A DNA stretch of 48,065 nt from Candidatus Parcubacteria bacterium. GTDB taxonomy: Bacteria; Patescibacteriota; Minisyncoccia; Phycocordibacterales; UBA2100. Numbering within the stretch: the stretch's first letter is position 1; each line of letters opens with the position of its first letter. The notes beneath the pieces are model-generated. The model did not search any database and was not told the origin of the DNA. It saw only the letters and a program-made list of their open reading frames with translations. Shown one piece after another: positions 28,258-35,674 of this stretch. The stretch covers positions 1 through 48,065 of the forward strand of contig QZIY01000023.1 in NCBI GenBank assembly GCA_003599175.1. Direction: 5' to 3'. A program made the translations under genes and the position numbers.

Positions 28258-28295
28258 CCTTTATTTGTTTATTTAGCTAAATAAACAAATAAAGG
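28258..28295. repeat. 38-bp perfect palindrome CCTTTATTTGTTTATTTAGCTAAATAAACAAATAAAGG
   Basis: Exact self-complementarity over 38 bp with no spacer, 7 bp after the P-type ATPase stop. Confidence 0.95.
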
Positions 28296-28354
28296 GAGTT
28301 GTCCAATCAACGACAAGGGGAGTCCTTGTCCAACACCGATTGCGCTTGACCCTT

Positions 28355-28378
28355 GAATTCACCGGCGAATTCACCGGC
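28355..28378 (+). repeat. 12-bp tandem duplication GAATTCACCGGC x2
   Basis: Directly visible. Confidence 0.95.
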
Positions 28379-28384
28379 GTGAGC

Positions 28385-28412
28385 TTGCTTTTTCATAAAG
28401 TTATATTATAAT
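28385..28412 (+). promoter_or_regulatory. Putative sigma70-type promoter of the DGR target gene
   Basis: TTGCTT-16 bp-TATAAT upstream of the 28541 start. Confidence 0.55.
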
Positions 28413-28540
28413 TAAAAGAGGTCTTTGAGAATTGTTGCCACGGCTGAAAGCGCCCGATATTCGGGCTTTTTCCGCTGTGGCAAAACCAAATGGCAATGCC
28501 TGAAACGTCATCCCGACGACAGCAAAAAGGAGGCTGTCTT

Positions 28541-29164
28541 ATGACGGCAAATACTGTCACCGACGGCGAAATCAACGACCGGCTCGACGGCAAGTTCGCC
28601 GACCTCAAGCGCCGCATCCGCGAAGGTACGCTCCCACTCGGCCCGGTCGCCGACGCGGTGCAGAACATCATCGAAGGGCGTTTCAAGCGCTCCGATCTGC
28701 TCGTCTTCGTGGGTATCGTGAAGCTGAAGGCGGTCAAGCGCTTCGTAGTCGCCGACCACTTCAAGGAAGGCGTCGCTGCAGGCGGTCGCCCCATCGCCTG
28801 GCTCGGTAGCAACTTCCAGCACCACTTCGGCGATGTCGTCGAAGAAGACGTGCCGGGGCGCACGATCAACGTCTGGCAGCTGGCGAAGTATTCCCGCGAT
28901 CCAGCAATCATTGCCGACCTCGGCGGTGAAGAAAAACCGGAGCTGCAGATCCATCTTGCCCATATGTGGCAGATGATGGAGCTCGGCGAGAAGGCGCACT
29001 GCCGCATCGATGTCTATGCCAACTTCGGCTACAAGATCTCGCCCAAAGACGGCAAGCTGTGGGTCCCGGGCTGGGGCGTCGGCGGCGGCGGGCTCCGCGT
29101 CGAGGCGCGTTCGTCTTCCTATCCGTATGAGTGGTACGACGGCGGTCGGGTCTCCGGCGGCTGA
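28541..29164 (+). CDS. DGR target (variable) protein with C-terminal VR
   Basis: AAAAAGGAGG SD ~8 nt upstream of ATG; C-terminus LWVPGWGVGGGGLRVEARSSSYPYEWYDGGRVSGG matches the downstream TR with adenine-only differences. Confidence 0.92.
   Translation: MTANTVTDGEINDRLDGKFADLKRRIREGTLPLGPVADAVQNIIEGRFKRSDLLVFVGIVKLKAVKRFVVADHFKEGVAAGGRPIAWLGSNFQHHFGDVVEEDVPGRTINVWQLAKYSRDPAIIADLGGEEKPELQIHLAHMWQMMELGEKAHCRIDVYANFGYKISPKDGKLWVPGWGVGGGGLRVEARSSSYPYEWYDGGRVSGG
29057..29162 (+). repeat. DGR variable repeat (VR)
   Basis: 106-bp alignment to TR 29484-29589 (offset 427): 17 substitutions, all at TR adenines; 12-bp identical 5' end and 17-bp identical 3' end TCGGGTCTCCGGCGGCT (IMH-like). Confidence 0.95.
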
Positions 29165-29193
29165 TCCTTCAACCTTCTGTCCTCCTGAACCTT

Positions 29194-29238
29194 GGACCCT
29201 CTGAATCTTTGCGCTTGCGCGCAGGAAACGGAGGGTCC
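29194..29238 (+). terminator. Nested hairpin after VR (outer GGACCCTCTG/CGGAGGGTCC, inner TGCGC/GCGCA), followed by TTTTGTTTT
   Basis: 10-bp outer stem with one G.T wobble, 5-bp inner hairpin, T-rich tail: terminator and/or DGR-associated hairpin. Confidence 0.65.
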
Positions 29239-29483
29239 TTTTGTTTTGGTACAATCGAAAACGAGGATGTTGGGTCGCGGCGGCTACGGTTTCCGCGTGA
29301 CGCCTCGGGTATTCGCACTGTCAGAATCGTCTCGGGTACGCTTGAGATGAGCGCACATGCGAATGTTCAATAAAAAAAGAATAGGATCGGTACGCCGCAT
29401 CAGCGAGCTTCGATGCTCCAAATGAGATTCAGCGATGAGAGTATTCAAATCGTGGTGGCATAGAGGGCGCGGCGTACGAATGT

Positions 29484-29589
29484 CTGTGGGTCCCGAACTG
29501 GAACGTCAACGGCGGCAAGCTCAACGTCGAGGCGAATTCGTCTTCCAATCCGAATGAGTGGAACGACGGCAATCGGGTCTCCGGCGGCT
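29484..29589 (+). repeat. DGR template repeat (TR)
   Basis: Encodes LWVPNWNVNGGKLNVEANSSSNPNEWNDGNRVSGG; nine AAY codons and one AAG, all altered in VR. Confidence 0.95.
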
Positions 29590-29599
29590 ATCGGTTTTT

Positions 29600-29626
29600 C
29601 TCCCGCACTTACCGTGCGGGAGTTTT
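29600..29626 (+). terminator. Hairpin immediately 3' of TR
   Basis: CTCCCGCAC-TTACC-GTGCGGGAG (9-bp stem) followed by TTTT; 10 nt after the TR end. Confidence 0.7.
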
Positions 29627-29959
29627 CGCTTCGAGCCCCTTCTTCCATCCTCCGATCATGCGCCCGAGCTCGTCCGTCTTTTCCGAGATGAGCACATATT
29701 TTTTGTTGTCCAAAGCATGGAGTTCCCATGCGATACGGAGAAAGAATTTCAAGAGATCGGTTTTCCGCACCGCAATCAGGATTGTTGGTAGTTTGTCCTG
29801 CTTGCTCTGGTAGCTTGCGACGAACAAGCATTCCAGAATCTGAATGAACGTCGCGTCTATTTTGTCTCCCAGCGTATAGCGTGATCCTTTGGGAAAATCA
29901 TTCCGGTATCCTTGCCACAGCTTGTATACTGCAACCGTATGCTCAACGACAGGCAACAA
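29609..29959 (-). CDS. avd: DGR accessory variability determinant (bAvd-like four-helix bundle protein)
   Basis: 'LPVVEHTVAVYKLWQGYRNDFPKGSRYTLGDKIDATFIQILECLFVASYQSKQDKLPTILIAVRKTDLLKFFLRIAWELHALDNKKYVLISEKTDELGRMIGGWKKGL' matches the bAvd/four-helix-bundle pattern. Confidence 0.88.
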   Translation of the reverse strand: MLPVVEHTVAVYKLWQGYRNDFPKGSRYTLGDKIDATFIQILECLFVASYQSKQDKLPTILIAVRKTDLLKFFLRIAWELHALDNKKYVLISEKTDELGRMIGGWKKGLEAKTPAR

Positions 29960-31022
29960 CCGGATAGCAGGGGGGGGGATTCGAAGAGTTCAATTCTTTC
30001 ATCCATACGACAATATCATTTCCATCGAAAATCTGCTCGGGGCGTGGGAGGAGTTCAGAAGAGGGAAGCGCAAGAAGCAGGACGTGCAAGAATTCCAGCA
30101 TTCTCTGATGGACAACATCCTGACATTGCATCGTGAATTGAAAGAGGGAACATACAAGCACGGCTCATACAAAGCCTTCAAAATCAACGACCCCAAACCC
30201 CGCGATATCCACAAAGCGACAGTACGCGATCGGCTCGTGCATCACGCGATCTATCGGCAACTCTACCAATTCTTCGACCGCACCTTCATCGCGGACTCGT
30301 ATTCGTGCAGGCAGGGTAAGGGCACCCACAAAGCGCTGAACCGCTTCCGCGAATTCGCGTACAAAGTGTCAAGGAATCACACGAAGACGTGCTGGGTATT
30401 GAAATGCGACATAAAGAAATTTTTCGCCTCGATCGACCAGACAATTCTTCTCTCGATCATCTCTTTATACACCCCCGATCAAAGAATCAAGGATCTCATC
30501 AAAGAAATTATGAGCAGCTTTTGTTCCTGCTGTATGACCCGTACATTATGGCCGATCGGTCAAAATATACGTATGCGGCACAAGGGCTTGCCGCTCGGGA
30601 ATCTGACGAGTCAATTATTGGTCAATGTCTATATGAACGAGTTTGATCAGTACATGAAGCATAAACTAAAAGCGAAACACTATATCCGCTATGCAGACGA
30701 CTTCGTTATTCTTTCGCGCGACAAACAGGAACTGCAACGAATAGGGCGATATATCGCCCTCTTCTTGCGCCAACGCCTGAAGCTCGAATTGCATCCTGAC
30801 AAAGTATTTATCAAGACGTTCGCCTCCGGTGTCGACTTCCTCGGGTGGATTCATTTTCCGGATCATCGGGTGCTGCGGACGAGTACGAAGCGGCGGATGG
30901 TGAAGCGCACTGAAGGAGCGGACGAGGAAAGTCCGACGTTACGGTCTTATCTTGGGTTGCTCAAACATGGGAATGCGGGGAAGCTTTCGGCGTGGATGCG
31001 GAAGGCCGCGAGATTTCAATAA
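29889..31022 (+). CDS. DGR reverse transcriptase (5' end uncertain; G9 run near start)
   Basis: 'IISIENLLGAWEEFRRGKRKKQDVQEF', 'RDIHKATVRDRLVHHAIYRQLYQFFDRTFIADSYSCRQGKGTHKALNRF', 'CDIKKFFASIDQ', 'GLPLGNLTSQLLVNVYMNEFD', catalytic 'YIRYADDFVIL' (YADD codons 30690-30701), 'GVDFLGW'. Confidence 0.95.
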   Translation: MGKSFRYPCHSLYTATVCSTTGNNRIAGGGIRRVQFFHPYDNIISIENLLGAWEEFRRGKRKKQDVQEFQHSLMDNILTLHRELKEGTYKHGSYKAFKINDPKPRDIHKATVRDRLVHHAIYRQLYQFFDRTFIADSYSCRQGKGTHKALNRFREFAYKVSRNHTKTCWVLKCDIKKFFASIDQTILLSIISLYTPDQRIKDLIKEIMSSFCSCCMTRTLWPIGQNIRMRHKGLPLGNLTSQLLVNVYMNEFDQYMKHKLKAKHYIRYADDFVILSRDKQELQRIGRYIALFLRQRLKLELHPDKVFIKTFASGVDFLGWIHFPDHRVLRTSTKRRMVKRTEGADEESPTLRSYLGLLKHGNAGKLSAWMRKAARFQ

Positions 31023-31035
31023 AAGGCGTTACCTT

Positions 31036-32403
31036 TTATTTACTTACCGAAATCGTTTTGATATTCACAAATTCCTTGATTCCGTAGTGCGAAAGCTCGC
31101 GGCCGTAGCCCGATTTTTTTACGCCGCCGAAAGGGAGTCGGGGATCAGATTTAACTTGGCTGTTGATGAAGACGCAGCCGGATTCGATGTTGCTCGCGAG
31201 CTGCTGTGCGACTTCGATATTGCCGCTGAAAATCGTTGCGCCGAGACCGTACGGGCTGTCATTGGCCATCGCAATCGCCGCGTCTGTGTCAGTAAATGAG
31301 ATGACGGGAAGCACGGGGCCGAAGACTTCTTCGTCGAATACTGCCATGCCTTTTTGTACTTGCGTGAGCACGGTCGGCGGATAAAAGTATCCCTGTCGCT
31401 CGAGTCGTTTGCCGCCAGTCAGCACCTTTGCACCTTTTGCGATGGAGCTTTGCACTTGCACTTCGACATCGCGAAGCACCTGCTCGTTGACCATCGGCCC
31501 TACATCGGTCGAAGGGTCGAGCGGGTCGCCCACGTGGAGAAGTTCTACTTGCTCCTTGAGAAGCATGGCGAATTGCGCGGCGATTGATTCGTGCACGATG
31601 AAGCGCTTTGCGGCGATGCAGCTTTGGCCGACGTTGGCTTGCATACGCGCCGCGACGGCCGTTTTTGCGGCCTTCACGATGTCGGCATCAGGCAAGACGA
31701 TAAAGGGGTCGCTGCCGCCGAGTTCGAGCACCGTTTTCTTGATTTCACGTCCGGCTGCTTCTGCGACTTGGTTTCCCGCCTTCTCGCTGCCCGTGAGTGT
31801 GATCGCCTTTACGCGCGGGTCGGCGATGACCGGCGCGACCTTGCTAGCCCCGATCGCGAGATTCAAGAAGACGCCGTCGGGAAAACCGGCTGTACGAAAT
31901 ACGTCTTCAATCGCCTGCGCGCTGCCCTGCACATTGGATGCGTGTTTGAGGAGTCCGACGTTGCCGGCCATGATCGCGGGAGCAGCGAAGCGGAAGACCT
32001 GCCAGAAGGGGAAATTCCACGGCATCACCGCAAGGATGACCCCGAGGGGATCGAAGCGCACATAGCTCGCGTGTGCGTCGGTCGGGATGGTCTCGAGTTT
32101 CAAAAAGTGCTCGGCGTTGTCCGCATAGTAATCGCAGACGAGCGCGCATTTCTCCACCTCTCCCTGTGCGGCGGCAAATGTCTTCCCGACTTCGAGCGAC
32201 ATGATTTTGGCATACCTATCTTTCTCGCTGCGCAAGACTGCGGCAGCTTTTTTCATCAAGAGCGCGCGATCTGCAAAGGTCGTATGGCGCCAGTCTTGGA
32301 AGGCGGCATGTGCCTGTCCGATTTTGTGATCGATATCCTCATGCGATAGCTCCGGCGTTTCCGAAACGATCTGAAGCGTCACTGGGTTGATTGACCTAAG
32401 CAT
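31036..32403 (-). CDS. gabD: Succinate-semialdehyde/aldehyde dehydrogenase (NAD(P)+)
   Basis: 'VMPWNFPFWQVFRFAAPAIMAGNVGLLKHASNV', 'VLELGGSDPFIVLPDADI', 'NVGQSCIAAKRFIV', 'LPFGGVKKSGYGRELSHYGIKEFVNIKT'. Confidence 0.92.
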   Translation of the reverse strand: MLRSINPVTLQIVSETPELSHEDIDHKIGQAHAAFQDWRHTTFADRALLMKKAAAVLRSEKDRYAKIMSLEVGKTFAAAQGEVEKCALVCDYYADNAEHFLKLETIPTDAHASYVRFDPLGVILAVMPWNFPFWQVFRFAAPAIMAGNVGLLKHASNVQGSAQAIEDVFRTAGFPDGVFLNLAIGASKVAPVIADPRVKAITLTGSEKAGNQVAEAAGREIKKTVLELGGSDPFIVLPDADIVKAAKTAVAARMQANVGQSCIAAKRFIVHESIAAQFAMLLKEQVELLHVGDPLDPSTDVGPMVNEQVLRDVEVQVQSSIAKGAKVLTGGKRLERQGYFYPPTVLTQVQKGMAVFDEEVFGPVLPVISFTDTDAAIAMANDSPYGLGATIFSGNIEVAQQLASNIESGCVFINSQVKSDPRLPFGGVKKSGYGRELSHYGIKEFVNIKTISVSK

Positions 32404-32410
32404 ATAAAGG

Positions 32411-34039
32411 TTACTCGTCGTCCTCGGCTTTGCCGCCGAAGGCGCGTGCATTCTCAGTATAGTCTATCGGCAAGGCAATAATATGAATGCCGCCGTCTTT
32501 CAGTGCATTACGGAGCGTCGGCTCAAATTCGGCCGCCGATTCGATGCAATGGCCCGTCACTCCAAAAGCCGCCGCAAGCTGCACGAAATCGGGGTTTTCG
32601 AAGGAGAGGCCAAAATCCTTGAGTCCCATACCGCTCTGTTTCCACTTAATCATGCCGTACCCGCTATCGTCCAAGATGATAATCACGAGGTCCAGCTTCA
32701 GTCGCTTGGCCGTTTCGAGATCGGCGACGTTCATCAGAAAACCGCCGTCGCCCGCAACGACCACCACTTTCTTCCTCGGATTGATGAGCTTCGCCGCCAT
32801 GCCCACGGCAAGCCCCGCGCCCATCGTGGCGAAGGCATTGTCGAGAAGAACGGTGTTTTGCTCGTAGGCAGGGTAGTTGCGACTGATCCACAGCTTGTAC
32901 ATGCCGTTGTCGAGGGAGAGAATCGCGTCGCGCGGCAATACCTGCCTGAGATCGTGTACGAATCGCTGCGGCACGATAGGAAATCGATCGCTGCCGGTTT
33001 TCTTGCCGATATGCGCGCGCAGCTCGTCTTTGATTTTGTGGAATTTTTTGAAGTCCCACCTTTTCTGCACCTTGATGTCCTTGCTCATGACCCACAGTGC
33101 ATGCGAAATATCGCCGACGACTTCGAGGTACGGTTTGTATACGTGATCGATATCGGCAGGATAGAAATTGAGGTGCACGATTTTCTGCCCTACCCTCGGG
33201 AGGACGGGAGGCTTTTCGGTGATGTCGTGGCCGATGAGGAGAATGAGATCGGCTTTTGCGGTCGCCTTGTGCACGTGGTCGCCCCCGGAAAGCGCAGTCG
33301 TGCCGATATATTCCGCCGTACCCTCATCTTCTACGCCCTTGCCCATTTGTGTGGTTACAAAAGGAATTTTTGTCTTCGCAATAAAATTGCGCAGCTGTTT
33401 GCGGATGAGCTTTCTATTGGCACCGGCTGCTATAGCGATAAGCGGCGAGCGCGCCTTTTCTATTTCTGCAATGACAGCGATGATGCTTTTGTCATCTGGT
33501 ACCGGACGGCGCACTTTTTTCCACGGAATAGGTTTTTCATCGGAATATTCTTCCGCAATGTCTTCGGGAAATTCGAGGTGGACGGCACCGGGGCGTTCGG
33601 CTTCCGCGATGCGCACTGCTTGGATCACGGCTGCAGGAATACGGTCGGCACTCACGATTTGTTCGGCCATCTTCGTAATCGGGCGCATCATGCCGACGAC
33701 ATCGATGATTTGAAATTTACCCTGCTTGCTCTTCCTGATCGGCTTTTGGCCGGTGATGACAAGAAGCGGCATACCCCCGAGTTGTGCATACGCGACGCCG
33801 GTGACGAGATTGGTTGCCCCCGGCCCGAGCGTCGACATGGCGACGCCGACGCGCCCGGTGAGACGGCCGAGGGTGGCGGCCATAAAGACGGCGGTCTGCT
33901 CGTCGCGGGTCGTAATGAATTCGATCTTCGATCGGCGTACCGCGTCCAAAAAAGCCAAGTTTTCCTCCCCCGGTAACCCAAAGATGTACTCTATACCGGC
34001 GGCTTCCAGGCATTTCACGAATAGATCGGCGCCTTTCAT
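32411..34039 (-). CDS. Acetolactate synthase-like thiamine diphosphate enzyme
   Basis: 'MKGADLFVKCLEAAGIEYIFGLPGEENLAFLDA', 'STLGPGATNLVTGVAYAQLGGMPLLVITGQ', 'VVAGDGGFLMNVADLETAKRLKLDLVIIILDDSGYGMIKWKQ'. Confidence 0.92.
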   Translation of the reverse strand: MKGADLFVKCLEAAGIEYIFGLPGEENLAFLDAVRRSKIEFITTRDEQTAVFMAATLGRLTGRVGVAMSTLGPGATNLVTGVAYAQLGGMPLLVITGQKPIRKSKQGKFQIIDVVGMMRPITKMAEQIVSADRIPAAVIQAVRIAEAERPGAVHLEFPEDIAEEYSDEKPIPWKKVRRPVPDDKSIIAVIAEIEKARSPLIAIAAGANRKLIRKQLRNFIAKTKIPFVTTQMGKGVEDEGTAEYIGTTALSGGDHVHKATAKADLILLIGHDITEKPPVLPRVGQKIVHLNFYPADIDHVYKPYLEVVGDISHALWVMSKDIKVQKRWDFKKFHKIKDELRAHIGKKTGSDRFPIVPQRFVHDLRQVLPRDAILSLDNGMYKLWISRNYPAYEQNTVLLDNAFATMGAGLAVGMAAKLINPRKKVVVVAGDGGFLMNVADLETAKRLKLDLVIIILDDSGYGMIKWKQSGMGLKDFGLSFENPDFVQLAAAFGVTGHCIESAAEFEPTLRNALKDGGIHIIALPIDYTENARAFGGKAEDDE

Positions 34040-34060
34040 ACGTGCACTATAATACACAAG

Positions 34061-35674
34061 ATGACTCAAGAAGAGGCGCTCGCCATACTCAAAACAGGTG
34101 TCAACGTCTTCCTCACGGGAGAGCCGGGCAGCGGCAAAACGCATACCGTGAATGCGTATGTGCAGTATTTGCGCGAGCGCGGAGTCGAGCCGGCTATCAC
34201 GGCCTCGACGGGTATCGCGGCGACGCACATCGGCGGCTACACGATCCATTCGTGGAGCGGTGTCGGGGTGAGGCGCGATATTTCGGACTACGACATTGAG
34301 ATGCTCCTCTCAAAAGAAAAAACCGCAAAGCGCATTATTGATGCAAAGGTGCTGATCATCGACGAGATTTCGATGCTCGATGCGACGATTCTCGGCAGTG
34401 TCGATCGTGTATTACGTGCATTGCGCCGCCGCCCCCTCATGGAAGAGGAACCGTTCGGCGGCTTGCAGGTCGTCTTCGTCGGAGATTTCTTCCAGTTGCC
34501 GCCGGTGCCCGAGCGGGGCGAGAAATCGCGATTCGCGTTCGGCTCACAATCGTGGCGCGAGGCCAATCCGGTCGTCTGCTATCTCTCTGAGCAGCACCGT
34601 CAGGAAGATCCGGTACTCTTAGACCTTCTTCTTTCCATGCGTCGCGGCGAGCTCGATTCAGAACACTTTGACTCGCTTTCGTCGCGCATCGGTGTCGATC
34701 CGGCAAGCGATGTGGTCACGCGACTCTACACGCACAATGCGGATGTCGATCGCTTGAATCAAGATCAGCTCGCGACGCTTGATGGCGCCGAGCATCGATA
34801 TGAGATGCAATCGCAGGGCGGACGGGCGCTCGTCGAGTCGCTCAAGAATCACTGTCTCTCGCCGCAAACACTCGTACTGAAGGAAGGAGCGAAAGTCATG
34901 TTCACTCGTAATAATTTCGATGCGGGGTACGTGAATGGCACGCTCGGCACGGTGACCGGCTTCGACGATGGGGGATTGCCAATCGTTGAGACGCGCAGCG
35001 GCAGGACGCTCCTCGTCGACACGATCGACTGGACGATTCAAGATGGCAACAAGATTTTGGCAAAAATCACACAGCTGCCGCTGCGGCTCGCGTGGGCGAT
35101 CACGGTGCATAAAAGCCAGGGTATGTCACTCGACGCGGCCGTTATTGATCTTGGCGCGGCGTTTGAATACGGTCAGGGATACGTGGCGCTTTCCCGCGTG
35201 CGCTCCCTCAAAGGGCTCTACCTTGAACGCATGAGCGAGCGCGCGCTCATGCTGCACCCGGCTGTCGTAGAAAAGGATCTCGAATTTCACAAGCGCTCCC
35301 AGCTCGCCCGCACGAAATTTGCCGCGCTCGCCCCGGAACAGCGGCAAACTATGGAGCAGAATTTTCTCAAAGCTATCGGTGGCAAAGAGCCATCGCTCGT
35401 AGAAAAGGCGCTTGAGGTAGTGGAGAAAACGGTGGGTAAACTCGCGAAATTACGAGAGAAATATCCCAATGCCGGCAGAGCATGGACACCACAGGATGAC
35501 GACATATTGAAAGAGATGTTCGCACGTGACGTACCGCAAAAGGAAATTGCCGTGCATTTCGGCAGAAAACCTTCTGCCATTCATGCGCGCCTCGGTCACT
35601 TCGGACTCGTCGAAGACTTCTGGGCCAATCGCAAAAGAAAGACGTCGACGGCCGAGCGATCAGAGACGAAGTAA
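34061..35674 (+). CDS. Pif1/RecD2-like helicase with C-terminal SANT/HTH-like region
   Basis: 'GEPGSGKTHTVNAY', 'ASTGIAATHIGGYTIHSWSGVG', 'LIIDEISMLDA', 'VGDFFQLPPV', 'WAITVHKSQGMSLDAAVIDLG'; C-terminal 'RAWTPQDDDILKEMFARDVPQKEIAVHFGRKPSAIHARL'. Confidence 0.9.
   Translation: MTQEEALAILKTGVNVFLTGEPGSGKTHTVNAYVQYLRERGVEPAITASTGIAATHIGGYTIHSWSGVGVRRDISDYDIEMLLSKEKTAKRIIDAKVLIIDEISMLDATILGSVDRVLRALRRRPLMEEEPFGGLQVVFVGDFFQLPPVPERGEKSRFAFGSQSWREANPVVCYLSEQHRQEDPVLLDLLLSMRRGELDSEHFDSLSSRIGVDPASDVVTRLYTHNADVDRLNQDQLATLDGAEHRYEMQSQGGRALVESLKNHCLSPQTLVLKEGAKVMFTRNNFDAGYVNGTLGTVTGFDDGGLPIVETRSGRTLLVDTIDWTIQDGNKILAKITQLPLRLAWAITVHKSQGMSLDAAVIDLGAAFEYGQGYVALSRVRSLKGLYLERMSERALMLHPAVVEKDLEFHKRSQLARTKFAALAPEQRQTMEQNFLKAIGGKEPSLVEKALEVVEKTVGKLAKLREKYPNAGRAWTPQDDDILKEMFARDVPQKEIAVHFGRKPSAIHARLGHFGLVEDFWANRKRKTSTAERSETK

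Noticed and set aside
28508-29254. 248-aa minus-strand ORF across the DGR target
   Set aside because: Shadow ORF. The plus strand has promoter, SD, conserved target organisation and VR reading frame.
29445-29831. 128-aa minus-strand ORF spanning TR
   Set aside because: Overlaps TR and avd in another frame, with no recognisable motif; avd (29609-29959) is the supported minus-strand gene.
29889-31022. RT as a group II intron maturase or retron RT
   Set aside because: No maturase X/En domains or intron domain V-like structure seen. The A-specific TR/VR pair, Avd neighbour and GLPLGNLTSQ/YADD motifs fit a DGR instead.
32483-33976. 497-aa plus-strand ORF
   Set aside because: Entirely antisense to the well-supported acetolactate synthase-like gene; artefact of codon bias.
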